Below are positions 53,002 through 63,355 of a DNA stretch of 64,000 bases, in pieces. The DNA lies in the NCBI GenBank assembly GCA_949358305.1, contig OX442314.1:45950581-46014580 (forward strand). Direction: 5' to 3'. Positions within the stretch are counted from its first letter, which is position 1; each line of letters starts with the position of its first letter. Source of the stretch: Strigamia acuminata. Lineage: Eukaryota > Arthropoda > Chilopoda > Geophilomorpha > Linotaeniidae. The notes beneath the pieces were generated by a model. The model ran no database searches, had not been told where the DNA came from, and was given only the letters and a program-made list of their open reading frames with translations. The translations under genes were made by a program, and so were the position numbers.

Positions 53002-54035
53002 TCGCAGACCGGGTGTGTTGATAAAATTACACAAATAAGATCGTTTTTTTCAAATTAAAAGTCAACCGTTAGTCCGATCAAAACATTATTAGCACCATCA
53101 TTTTCAGCGACAAAATCTAGACAGGAAACTATATTTAAACATTCCAATTGGTCCTTTTTTCAAATTATTGGGTTTTTCCATGGTCGAATTCAAATTTTTA
53201 CTAAATTTCCAATTCGATCGCCCGCATCGGTACTTTTTCACGACCGAATAGTAATAAAAAAAATATAAAGGCATGTGCAGAATTGTCTCCTCTTTAAAAT
53301 GCACTTGGATTCAGAATTTTTGGACCTCATTATGACATAGAAAACATAAAAAAACGCATTGCTACGAACATTTTCAAATTTTCTCCTGAATTTTCCATTC
53401 AATCGTAATGCTACTTTTATTCGACCGAATTAAAACACAAAATATATCGGGCTGTGCAGATTTTGATTTCCAATCAAATGGGCTTGGTTCCAGAATTTTT
53501 GGACCTCATTTCGATGTAATAAACATCAAAAAACGTACCACGACGAACATTATGACATCCATTGTAGCAAACGGGATCCGCCAGGGGGCGCTCCGGCTTG
53601 TCAAAATTTTGGCTTAATTCACCAATTTCTATTAACTGCGATCATAATGTTAATTCTAACACACTGCAAGTTTTCAAAAACCTCGAATCGTCTCGTAACA
53701 ATAAAGTGTCGCCTGTTATTGTTAATCGTTCACGTTCAAAATCGATTTCAAGTTAGTCTCAACTTGAAAGAATGTAAAAGTTCACCCAAGGAAAGAACAA
53801 CACGTCCATTCGATCTGGTTACAAAGTTTACACTGGTTCTTTATTCGTTTTTAGAATATAGATTAAAAGATTAAAATAAAACAAAGGAAAATTCCAAATA
53901 TTCATGACACCTTAAAATATGATAATTTTGTCATCCGCGTCATATTCAAATGTGGGTCATCACACCAAATTCATGAACAATCAAAGGTCAAATACTAAAC
54001 AGAAACAATTATGCATTAAACATTATCAAACACTC
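53002..54035. other. AT-rich DNA with a diverged direct duplication
   Basis: Two blocks of about 150 bp at 53,227-53,373 and 53,408-53,556, period about 181 bp, share CGACCGAAT, GTGCAGA, TTGG.TTCAGAATTTTTGGACC-like words and AAAAAACG..ACGAACATT. Otherwise nothing recognised. Confidence 0.6.
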
Positions 54036-54390
54036 TGTGGTGGCCTGTGGTCACCAGGGTAGGTGAAAGCACAGAATTGATCTGAATTTATTGACAATTT
54101 ATTATTTTATTATTTTCGCAAATTAAAAGACAATAAGTTCTTGTCTACAGTGGGAGTTGCTATGGTAACCAAGCAGCAGCTTGGGGGGTGGCAGGAAATG
54201 CTTCCTGCCAACCAGGAAGATAAAGTAAAATATCTTCAGTCTAATATGAAACCTTGAACAGAAACCACTGAAAAATTACTCCTAAGTTACACTGAAATAT
54301 TTGGGATTAATTCGTGCTTTTGCCGAGGATTGGACTCCTTCTTGTGATACAACATTATTGTGTCACGGGAAATTCATCTTGCCGTCAAGA
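54036..54390 (+). repeat. Dispersed repeat with GGCAGGAA palindrome, copy 3
   Basis: TGTGGTGGCCTGTGGTCACC start, palindrome GGCAGGAAATGCTTCCTGCC at about 54,190-54,209, then TCTTCAGTCTAAT, AAAAATTACTCCTAA, GGACTCCTTCT and ATTCATCTTGCC. Same order as 35,150-35,420 and partly 10,045-10,400. It borders, or forms the start of, the LTR of gypsy copy B. Confidence 0.6.
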
Positions 54391-54399
54391 CATTGACGG

Positions 54400-55245
54400 A
54401 GAGATTTGTGCAACAGTCGAGCCATTCAAACTACGTCGCAGACGCCATTTGAACCACTCGACGATCCGAGCCAAGCCATTCCAACTACGTCGCCGACGCC
54501 ATTGGAACTACTTGGTAGAATAGAGCGAGCCATTCCAACTACGACAGAGTCGCCATTAGAACCACTCGTGAGGAGAGGGCCATTCGGACTACGAGATTAT
54601 CGCCATCCGAACTACCCGGAGAAGAAGTTAAGTTAATTCGAACTACGGCTCCGCCGCCATTTGGATTAACACGGTGAAGAAGCAACGCTGCTCGAACTAC
54701 GACTCGGTCGCCATTCGAGCAAGCGTGTAGAAGAAACCGAAATTGATCGGTCAGAGATAGAAGAAACTGCGATTGAGCAGCTACAACGAGAGTCATCAGT
54801 TGCTGCTGCGGAGAATCGGGAAAATCGTAAGTGACGAAGAGAACGTTATTCGGACGAAGCAGTACGAAAACGTCGCGTCGACGGGACGAACGGAGCCGGA
54901 GACGCCATTTTTATCTTTCCTTTCAAATTTTATCACTAATATTATTTAAGTTTAACTTAGTCATTATGTATAATTTTAGAGTTTAATCACTGTAAATCGT
55001 TTTTATCAGAGATAACTTTATTCAAGCTAAGAATAAATGAGAGTGTGTGTTTTTAAAGAATAAGTTTGTTTATTATCTTTGATTTGTTCAACTTAGTGTT
55101 GAATAAATCAATTGTTGAGTTAGAAGTGGTAAGTTTAGTCAGTATTTATTAAAATATAAGACCCGACGGGGCATTTAGTGATTTTCACGGCCATAATTCA
55201 AATAATTTGGGCTATTTTATTAACGAATAGGTCGGGATTACTACA
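54400..55245 (+). repeat. Probable 5' LTR of copy B (start unresolved)
   Basis: Ends TTACTACA at 55,245, two bases before the primer-binding site. TATTTAAG at about 54,944 may be the TATA box, which would place the hairpin array in U3. The left edge may be 54,036 (TGTGGTGG) or nearer 54,400; no second LTR is available to decide. Confidence 0.5.
54417..54726 (+). repeat. Array of six covarying hairpins with CTA/CCA internal loops
   Basis: Units at 54,417-54,461, 54,471-54,515, 54,525-54,569, 54,575-54,619, 54,632-54,670 and 54,685-54,726, step about 54 bp. Each has an inner 4-bp stem CGNC/GNCG with a 3-nt cap, an invariant internal loop CTA (5') / CCA (3'), and a middle stem of 6-7 bp that differs between units yet pairs: TTCAAA/TTTGAA, TTCCAA/TTGGAA, TTCGGA/TCCGAA, GCTCGAA/TTCGAGC. 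Units 1-4 add a second 3x3 loop (CCA with CCA or CTA) and an outer stem such as TCGAG/CTCGA or CCAAG/CTTGG. Unit 3 has one mismatch; unit 4 pairs weakly at both ends. Two smaller hairpins with an ATTGA loop follow (54,736-54,780). Confidence 0.9.
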
Positions 55246-55247
55246 CT

Positions 55248-55260
55248 TGGGGGCCTGGCC
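55248..55260 (+). promoter_or_regulatory. Primer-binding site of copy B
   Basis: TGGGGGCCTGGCC directly after the LTR end; resembles the complement of a tRNA-Pro 3' end, but the tRNA was not verified. Confidence 0.6.
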
Positions 55261-55365
55261 TTAGTATTTGAACCTAAACAACTAGTCATTTAGTTGAGGG
55301 ACATAACTTTGGGTTCTTGTTTTGATAGTTAGGCCTGTTTCTTTCTACTCTTTCTTTTGCTAACC

Positions 55366-55890
55366 ATGCCTTGGCCACGAGACCAACAGCGAGGACAGGA
55401 CGGCACGCGACGAGTTAGGACGAGAGGCGGACGCGATCACAGGCGAGCGAGATCGTTGTCGCCTTCCGACCATGAAGAAGGCACCACGCGCCAATTTAGC
55501 CAAGACTTTTGGCTCAAGCCTGACAGTCCTGATTCGCAAAAATCTACGCCGGTGCACAACGCCCCGTCTAGTATAAAATCAACGCCGCGCTCGAAGATGG
55601 ATATTTCGTTGCTACCTCGTGATAAACTTATAGCCGTCGCTACACGACAACGTCGTCTATTACGCGGTTACCAGGCAGCAGCAGCCCAGAAAGCGGCTGA
55701 CAGCGCACAATCGTCGGGCGAGAATTCTCCGACTCGACGAAAATTGAAGGAAGTAAGACAACAGATGCAAGACATTCTGCAAGAAGCTGAAGACAGCCTA
55801 GAACGGCAACGCATTCGGTACCAGCAAGGCGGTCCAATTTCCGACGATGAAGTCGACGCAATCGCCGCGGCATCGGCGGACCGTAGTTAG
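55366..55890 (+). CDS. gag N-terminal part of copy B
   Basis: ATG at 55,366 (context ACCATGCC). The product opens with an Arg/Gly-rich segment (RRVRTRGGRDHRRARS), then Ser/Pro-rich linkers and a predicted helical region (RRKLKEVRQQMQDILQEAEDSLERQRIRYQQ). It stops at TAG 55,888-55,890, one base before the next gag frame starts; the following frame has no ATG, so a one-base indel has probably split a single gag. No family domain beyond gag context. Confidence 0.6.
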   Translation: MPWPRDQQRGQDGTRRVRTRGGRDHRRARSLSPSDHEEGTTRQFSQDFWLKPDSPDSQKSTPVHNAPSSIKSTPRSKMDISLLPRDKLIAVATRQRRLLRGYQAAAAQKAADSAQSSGENSPTRRKLKEVRQQMQDILQEAEDSLERQRIRYQQGGPISDDEVDAIAAASADRS

Positions 55891-58852
55891 TGAAGCGTCT
55901 GCGATTGGAGGAACTTCAAGCCCAGCAAGCTAAACACGAGTACGAACTCCTCAAACAAACTTTGGATGAGGAACGACAACTTGAGAAACAGCAAATTGCG
56001 GAGGCAGAGGCGCATCTCCAATCGGAACGACAAGCTGAAAAGGATCATCTCGAAGCTACGAGAGTCCGCTTAGAAGCAGAACGACTGGCGTTAGCGTCGA
56101 AATTGACCGAAGTGGAAGCGAATGCAAACCAAGAGACCGAGTACCTTCGCCAAGAAGCGTTACGTGCGCAGGAAGAAGCTCATAGAGCAAAAAGGGCACT
56201 AGAAGACGCACAGTATTTGGCGCGAGTCCAATACCCGATTGCGCAGCCTGACGCAGCGAATCGGGACCCGCCAGAAGTAGTATTGGTTTCAGAGTCTGGA
56301 TCGAACCCTCTGAAAAGGGGGAGAGAAGGTGGGGATGAGCGTGGCGACAGAAAACGATCGTCACCTCCCTTACAGAACAGAAAATTATTTGACGTAATCG
56401 ATCAACGCAATCAACAGCATGGAGCTGCCAATCAATTTGATGAACCAAAAAGTAGTACTCTTGGCCCAATGGACATTCCAAAATGGAGTAATTTGCCTAG
56501 AACAATAGGACCTGACGGCAGATCACGCCCGACAGAACCATTACATCCAAAGGAAACATTCCAACATGAATGTGTCACTATTCCTGCGTCAAAAAGACAG
56601 GATAGACGACCAATGTATGATGAAGTATGGCCAACGAAGTATGATGAGAAGCTGAAAAAAGTTGTTGATTTCCAAGAACGTTGGATAAATGAAATCGAAG
56701 ATTGGAAAAGTAAAAGAAATCGTGATTCTCTTAGCAATAAAGATGCTAATAACAGCGACAGAGCTGGAAAAGAGAAAAATGAAAGTCACACATCGGGTCG
56801 TGATCAAGAAGTGCCGAGTTATGAATTTCCAAGAGATAATTCACGTTCCGCAAGGGATTACACCCACTCAGGAAACCCTGCACAGCAAGCTGAATATGAA
56901 CCATCAGGTCAGAAAAGCATGGGTGGAGGAAGCGCTAGTTACGAGAATACTAGCCAAGGAAATGACAGTCAAGGGCGCGGCCAAAGTCGCCCCGACGGAG
57001 AGCGCCAGCAAAGTAACGAAAACCGTTACGAATATCGCCCAGGCGACGGAGAACGTTGCGACAGTGATCAACGTCAACACGACGAAAATCGTCGCAACGA
57101 AGAACGACGTCGCAGAGACGAACAACGACAACGAGACGAAGCTCGTCGTAGAGACGATGAACGTCGACAAGACGAAAATCGTCGAAATGAGGAGCAGCGT
57201 CGAAGAGACGAGTATCGTCAAAATGAAGAGCAGCGCCGACGCGACGAATTTTACCGCAAAGAAGAGCGACGCCGGAGAAATGATGATGCTCGCCAGCAAA
57301 ACGCTCACCGAGGTGACGAACGTTACCAGAGAGACGATCCCCGTCAAAAAGAGGAATATCGTCATGGTAACAACCCACGTCGCGAAGAGGAATATCGTCG
57401 TAACGACGAACAACGTCGTAGAGACGAAAACCGTCATGACGATTACTCACGATGGAGTGAAGATTACACTGGTCGACAAGAACGGAAGTACTCACAATCT
57501 GAACATTTCCGCCAAAATGACGCAAGTTACGCGGGTCAAACCGGAAATAGACAGGGCAGACCTGATAATTCTCAATACAGAGAGCCGCCGCTTTCTGCTG
57601 GTACGTATGGTCCAACAGACAACACTGTTAAGTTGCAGGAGTACATTGAACAGCAGATAGATAAGCGCTTGGCAAAGATTCCATCCAGATCACAAGAGAT
57701 GGAAGAGGTACTGCAAAAACAGATCCGGAAGTATTGCATGGCAAATTGGACACATGTCTTTGTTAACGCATCCCAAATAAAATGGGACCGCATAACACCA
57801 GATACATTTGATGGTAGTTGGTCAGTAGGAACACGATTCCTGGATGAAGTGATGCAGATAGTGAGATGTCATGAAGCGGACCCTTATGACACTCTTAAGA
57901 GAATAATTCCAAAGATGTTGACAGGGGAGCCGCAAACTGGTTCTATGAACACGCGTTCACACACTGGGATGCGTTTGTTCACGAATATATGAAAGAATGT
58001 GGCGAGTCACAGGCAACTTTGGTGGATCGCTGGGACAACTTGCAACAGATGTTGGGTGAGGACCTCCGGTCATACCTACGCAGGACTGAAGAACTGATAA
58101 GTCACCTTCCAAACAAAGTCTGCAACTTTGCCGCTGATCGCCAATTTCGCCTAGGTTTGACGGAATTTTCAGAGAAGGTGCTGACAATGGTGAATGCGCC
58201 GATGGCCAGCTCGTTTGATAGGTTAGCGCAATTTATGCGCGACCACCAAATGTATATCGAAGATAGATATATAAAGTATTTGCCGCCTGATGAGCAAAGA
58301 GCTCGAGACGAATTGCAACAGAAACGTTCCGAACATGCAAGAACCAACCCTAAAATGATGCAGCCACAGCCACACCTCTCGTCACAACGCAAAGAGAGTA
58401 GTTACAATCGTAACCGAGAGCCGGGTCAGACACCTTACCCACCGCCAAAAATTCCAATGCGTCCTTCGGCAAAGCTAGTGTCGGAAGTAGACGACATGGG
58501 AGAATTTACTGGCAATCAAATGTTGTCAATGGACCTCACCGACCAACACATTGAGTCGATAGTGGAGGCAGTCGGCACCATGTACGCACGTAACAACCCA
58601 ACAGTTGCAAAGTACAAACCGCCAATGCAACCAAAGGCGACTAGTCAAACGACGCCTAAGTCTGAAGCGACAGAAAGTTCTGCGCAAGAGTTGAAAACGT
58701 GTTCGATTGATTTAACGAAAAAGACTCCGCTTGAGGAGATAGCGCAAGCCGGTCAAGCTTCGACTTCCACTGTAAAATTGGAAGGTAACGTGGAAGCGTC
58801 CACCCAACCCAGGTTGACCCCGGAGACAGCCCCTTGTCACAATTGCGGGTAA
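55890..58852 (+). pseudogene. gag of copy B: coiled coil, R/E/D repeats, capsid, broken zinc knuckle
   Basis: The first frame (55,890-57,992) has a long coiled coil (ELQAQQAKHEYELLKQTLDEE...), a spacer, then an unusual low-complexity region of RRRDEQRQRDEARRRDDE-type repeats (about 57,060-57,450) and the start of the capsid (ITPDTFDGSW). A one-base shift near 57,938 moves the capsid into the frame 57,989-58,852 (LVDRWDNLQQMLGEDLRSYL, RQFRLGL). The CCHC box begins CHNCG, but TAA at 58,850-58,852 follows; the remaining ligands (LGHW, C) lie after the stop, and the true gag end is UGA 58,958-58,960. Gag packages the RNA and forms the particle; this copy cannot make all of it. Confidence 0.85.
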
Positions 58853-58947
58853 TTGGGTCATTGGTCCAGGAGCTGCCCCCAGCCCAAAAAACAAGCGTCA
58901 AAGCCAAATTATCAAAAATTGATTGACGCCATAACCGAAGCCGTTCA

Positions 58948-58993
58948 AAAAAACATGTGAGCGCGGGTTCAGAAGATTCACTGAAACCCGCGC
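58948..58993 (+). promoter_or_regulatory. gag-pol -1 ribosomal frameshift signal (copy B)
   Basis: A AAA AAC at 58,948-58,954 in the gag frame (CAA AAA AAC ATG TGA). After a 6-nt spacer, GCGCGGGTTCAG (58,961-58,972) pairs with CTGAAACCCGCGC (58,981-58,993), 12 bp with one bulged A and an 8-nt loop. pol continues in the -1 frame from 58,957. Compared with copy A, one stem pair changes from A-T to G-C on both strands, keeping the helix. Confidence 0.9.
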
Positions 58994-60954
58994 CAACAAA
59001 TGACTCGGAAATTGCGCGAGAAGAAGAACTGGAAAAAACGATAGCTCCGGAACTTACTACAACAGTCCCAGAACCTACTCCAACTCCAGAACCAACAACG
59101 ACTTCAGAAACAAAAACTGCTCCTCCGATAAGGAAAGGATCAGTAATTTACGAAATTAGTAAGGGACAGATTATTGGTATGAGATTCCCACCTGTAGAAA
59201 TGGCAGCCTTAGCTAAGATAGAAGAAATCGTAGGAATCCCAACAACTGCGGAATCTACGGAAGCTGTCGAAGCTGCGGAATCTACGGAAGCTGTCGAAGC
59301 TGCGGAATCTACGGAAGCTGTCGAAGCTGCGGAATCTACGGAAGCTGTCGAAGCTGCGGAATCTACGGAAGCGATCAAAGCCATAGAATCTACGGAGGCT
59401 GCGGGAGCAGTAAACATTGCGGAAGCAGCAAATGTTGACGAAGTTGCATCAACGTCGAAAGCTTGTGATCTGAAACCCCAAGCACTGTCACTTGACGACA
59501 TGGAGCTAACGCCTCCAGAGGCAATAGGGACCATGCAAGGAGAAGTTGACAAGACTTGTGACGTTAAAAAGGATGCAAACGGGGCAACCCCATTCCCGAC
59601 GACCGATTTGTCTAAAATTCCCAAAATAGAGGAAGTTACGCAAATAGATGCGGCATATTTCACGGCAGAAATAGATCAAGCCCTAAAGAATGTAGGACTT
59701 GACGATGAAAATGAAGCCACTCTTTTTTGGGCAAACGTGAGAAACACGTATGAGAATGAGCCGTCAGAGGCCGCGTGGATGGTAGACACACCGGTAGAAC
59801 CCGTAGAATGGGATCCATTCCTCAAGGAATTACCAATAATCGAGCCAGAAGAAAAACCAAGGATTAGAGTTTTTAGAGCTCTTATTCCAGATCAAGATAT
59901 GTTAAGTGGAACGACCACTATGGAAATTTCCACGGAAAGTGGGACAATAATGGGTACACTTGATTCCGGCGCAAACCGAAGTTGTATCGCCTTGCCTTTG
60001 GTCCAAGATATGGAAATGGAAGATCAGATTTCCAGAGTGGGGCCAAACATGGCCATTAATACGGCCGACAAGAAGGTACAGCCGATAGGGTCGCTGCGGT
60101 TGACCTTCCGTTGGAGCCACGGGATAATGATCCATAACTTCCTCGTCTTGCCACATGAGATGAGATTCATGCTAATGGGCAATGACATAATGAAGCGGAT
60201 GAGAGTCCAACCTAACCCACTAAATGGAAAATGGAATTTTGTGCAGACACTTGAAGTTCCTGCACCCTATATCCATCAGGATGTACTAGACAGACTAGAA
60301 AAGAAATTGGAGGAGCCCGAGTCCTCGTGGAACACCTTTGCAAAGCAATCGAGCTTCTGTGCTTTTGAGGCACGACTCAAAGTGGGTAATGGTGTCCATG
60401 ATATGGTCGAAGAGGCCAAGCTCCAATTGACGGAAGCCGTGCAACTCGAGCATGTTCTCAAAAAATACGAGCACATCTTAACAAAGACGCCTGGGAGGAC
60501 ACACGTGTTGCACCACACAATAGATCTCGACACGGATAAGCCAATAAGGGTCCCTTACAAAAGCTGGAACCCTCAAAAAAGAGAAATCCTCTCAAAGCTA
60601 TGTCAGGAAATGCTAGATAAAGGCTACGTGTCCAAAGCGGAAGGAGATTACGGAGCTCGCATTGTGCTAGTCATGAAGCCAGGGTCAGAACCGAGGCTTT
60701 GCATAGACTATAGGCCAATTAACGAGCATACACTATATGATCCTCCGCAGATGCCTACGATCGACGAGATCCTACGCGAACTAGGCGAGTTTAAGTGGGT
60801 CACGACAATTGACCTCACTAAGGGATATTGGCAGATCGAGTTGCGGCCCGAAGACCGACCAAAAACGACCTTCTGGAGCCCGCTCGGTCGGCTGATGTTC
60901 AATGTAATGCCTTTCGGATTGGTGAACACGCTCCAACAACCTTCCAAAGGCTAA
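58957..60954 (+). pseudogene. pol of copy B, part 1: linker, protease, reverse transcriptase start
   Basis: 665 codons in the -1 frame. An acidic Thr/Pro/Glu linker contains four to five tandem 27-bp units (EAVEAAEST) at about 59,243-59,380. The aspartic protease motif LDSGANRS lies at about residue 335, and INTADKKV and LMGNDIMKRM follow. RT begins near residue 510 (HTIDLDTDKPIRVP), with LCIDYRPINEHT, motif A TTIDLTKGYWQI and MPFGLVN. A two-base duplication (ACAC, 60,926-60,929) throws the frame off just before the catalytic box, and the frame ends at 60,954. Confidence 0.87.
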
Positions 60955-62380
60955 TCGAGAAAGTTCTTGGGGACGCCCATAGGAGATATGCCTGGGCGTA
61001 CCTTGACGATATAGTTATCGTCTCGGCCACCTATGAAGAACATCTCCGGCACGTGGAGTCAGTTTTAGATAAACTTGACAAGGCAAACCTCCACATAAAC
61101 CCAGAAAAGTCCAAATTCTGCCGGAAAGAGCTGAAATTCCTTGGCTACACGCTGGGAATAAATGGACTTAGTGTCGACCCAAAGAAAGTAGCGGCCATTA
61201 CTCAGTTTCCAGCCCCAAAAAACCTGAAAGGTTTACAGCGCTTTATGGGTATGGTAAACTTCTTTCATCGCCTATTGAAGGATTTGTCTGCTGTTTCTGA
61301 GCCGTTACGTCCGCTCTTAAAGAAGGGCGTAGATTTCGTGTGGATTGAAGACCATCAAGCGGCTTTTGAGAAAGTGAAAAGGTTATTGGCTGACGCTGTC
61401 ACATTGAAGTTGCCCAACCTGAACAAACCATTCATAGTTCACACCGATGCCAGTTATCAGGGGTTAGGAGCTGCCCTGATGCAGCAACACGAGATTGATG
61501 GTCAAACCGTTGAGGTTCCATGCATGTACATTAGTCGTAGCTTACAACAAGCCGAGCTAAATTATAGTGCGACGGATTTAGAATGTCTCGCCGTGATCTG
61601 CGCCCTGCGCAAGTTTAGGCCGTACTTGGAATGTACCAAGTTTACGGTACAAACCGATCATCAGGCGCTGAAGTGGCTCATGGGGCTCGACGAGCCAACG
61701 GGACGCTTGGCCCGTTGGCAGATGGAACTCATGGGATATGACTTCAAGATCCATTACATTAAGGGCCCACTGAACGTATTGGCTGATGCGTTATCCAGAG
61801 ACCCAGTCCAAATGATCTGTGATGAGGAAGATACCGGGGAAGCTGACGGATTTATGTCATATTGCCCGACCAACCACCAAAAATGGACGTTCAATAACTG
61901 GAACCAACTGCCAGTGCTGGAAAGGCGACCAAACGAAGACGATAAGTTTGTGTCATATTGGTGCAATGCGTATAACTTGACGACGAATGAGTCGGAAGAG
62001 ACGCAAGAATGTCAAGGCGAAGAGCCATGGCCATATGAGCCAGTGACAGATAATGAAATGATCAAGACATTCATTGGCAAAGTTACGTCTCAGTTGGACT
62101 GTAAACCGCCAACGCGCCAGGAATTTGTAGATCACCAACAGAAGGATAAACACTGTCATGGTTTGAAAACTTATTTGGAAACCGAACAATTTCCACCATG
62201 GGTGACTACTCGACTACAGAGACGGAATTATAAGAAATTAGCATCATGTCACCTTATCGAAGACGACCTACTGTTGAAATACAGTCCAACCATTTCAGAC
62301 GAGTTTTCGGATGACAATCGCGCACTGAAAGTGGTGGTCCCGAAAACATTGCGATTTGAGTACTGTGGCTCAGTCATGGC
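60930..62380 (+). pseudogene. pol of copy B, part 2: reverse transcriptase and RNase H
   Basis: In the shifted frame the RT continues with TTFQRLIEKVLGDA and the intact catalytic box AYLDDIVIVS, then the thumb (LGYTLGINGLSVDPKKV, RFMGMVNFFHRLL). RNase H has its first acidic motif HTDAS, the DLECLAV segment with the second acidic residues, and the end motif NVLADALSRDP. All catalytic residues seen are normal, unlike copy A. A Glu/Asp-rich linker and a segment with ISDEFSDD lead to integrase. One base is missing near 62,355-62,375, compared with copy A. Confidence 0.87.
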
Positions 62381-62386
62381 CACCCA

Positions 62387-63355
62387 TTGGCCAGCCACTG
62401 CGGCATCAGTCGGACACTATACCGGATGCGATGTATCTACTCATGGGAGGACATGAAACCAGACGTAACAAGGTTTATCAAGCACTGCACAAGGTGCCAA
62501 GCGTGCAAGCCCCGTCCAAAGACCCAAGTAGAAGCTGCCGAAATCGGACCATACGCTCCCTTTGAGTGCCTAAGCGTCGATTTGGTTGGACCACTGCCGA
62601 GAACGGTAGAGAGTAATAATTATATCCTGGTGGTGTTGGATATCGCCACGAGGTGGCCCAAACTATATCCGTTAGAGGACCCTACTGCTCAAACGATAGC
62701 CGATTGCATTTACGACACCTCGATGGACTGGGGTTTTCCGGTTAAGATCATATCGGACAATGGCCCACAGTTCAAGGCGCGGTTGTATCAAGAGTTTTGC
62801 AAAAAGTTCAAGATCTTTCCCAAGTTCACCTCTCCGTATCATCCGCAAGCCAATCCGGTCGAGAGGTTGAACCGGGATATCAAATATTCGATCGCCCTAT
62901 ACACTGCAATCCACTCGAGATGGGACGAATATCTCCGGGAGATAGCATTTAGTGTACGCACAACCGACACTAGAGGACGGGGATATTCGCCGGCGTACCT
63001 TAACACGGGAAGAGAGTTCCAGATCCCATGGGACCCAAGAGTCCTCGATGGTATAATGAAGATTGACCCTCAGAAGCCGCATGAATACGTGCAAAGGCTA
63101 GAGAAAGTGATACGAGACACTTATCAGCATATGATGGCCCATATTGTTGACTTACGCGAACGGGTGCGAAACCACAAAGAAGACGCAAAGTTCGCAGACT
63201 TCAGAGTGAATGATTTAGTATGGCGAGAGCCACGTTTTGTCGCAAGCAGCGAAGGGAATTTCCGCCAAACTTGCAGACAAAAGAACAGGTCCTTACGTTA
63301 TAACACAGATCCACCAAGGTGGAGCCGCAAAACTGCGAAGACTACGGGACAATAA
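62387..63355 (+). pseudogene. pol of copy B, part 3: integrase
   Basis: The zinc-binding domain begins in the previous frame and continues here (ASHCGISRTLYRMRC, KHCTRCQACKP). The catalytic core shows the D,D35E triad: SVDLVGPLP, IISDNGPQFKA and NPVERLNRDIK. The C-terminal domain follows (PWDPRVLDGIMKIDPQKPHEYV, FRVNDLVWRE). A one-base loss near 63,232-63,243 shifts the frame, and the last part of this frame (from about 63,235) is out of register. The enzyme inserts element DNA into chromosomes; the frame changes on both sides disable this copy. Confidence 0.87.

Noticed and set aside
56689-57660. 323-codon frame and opposite-strand frames over the gag low-complexity region
   Set aside because: Product of the biased CGN/GAN codon pattern in the Arg/Glu/Asp repeat; it has no capsid or zinc motif.
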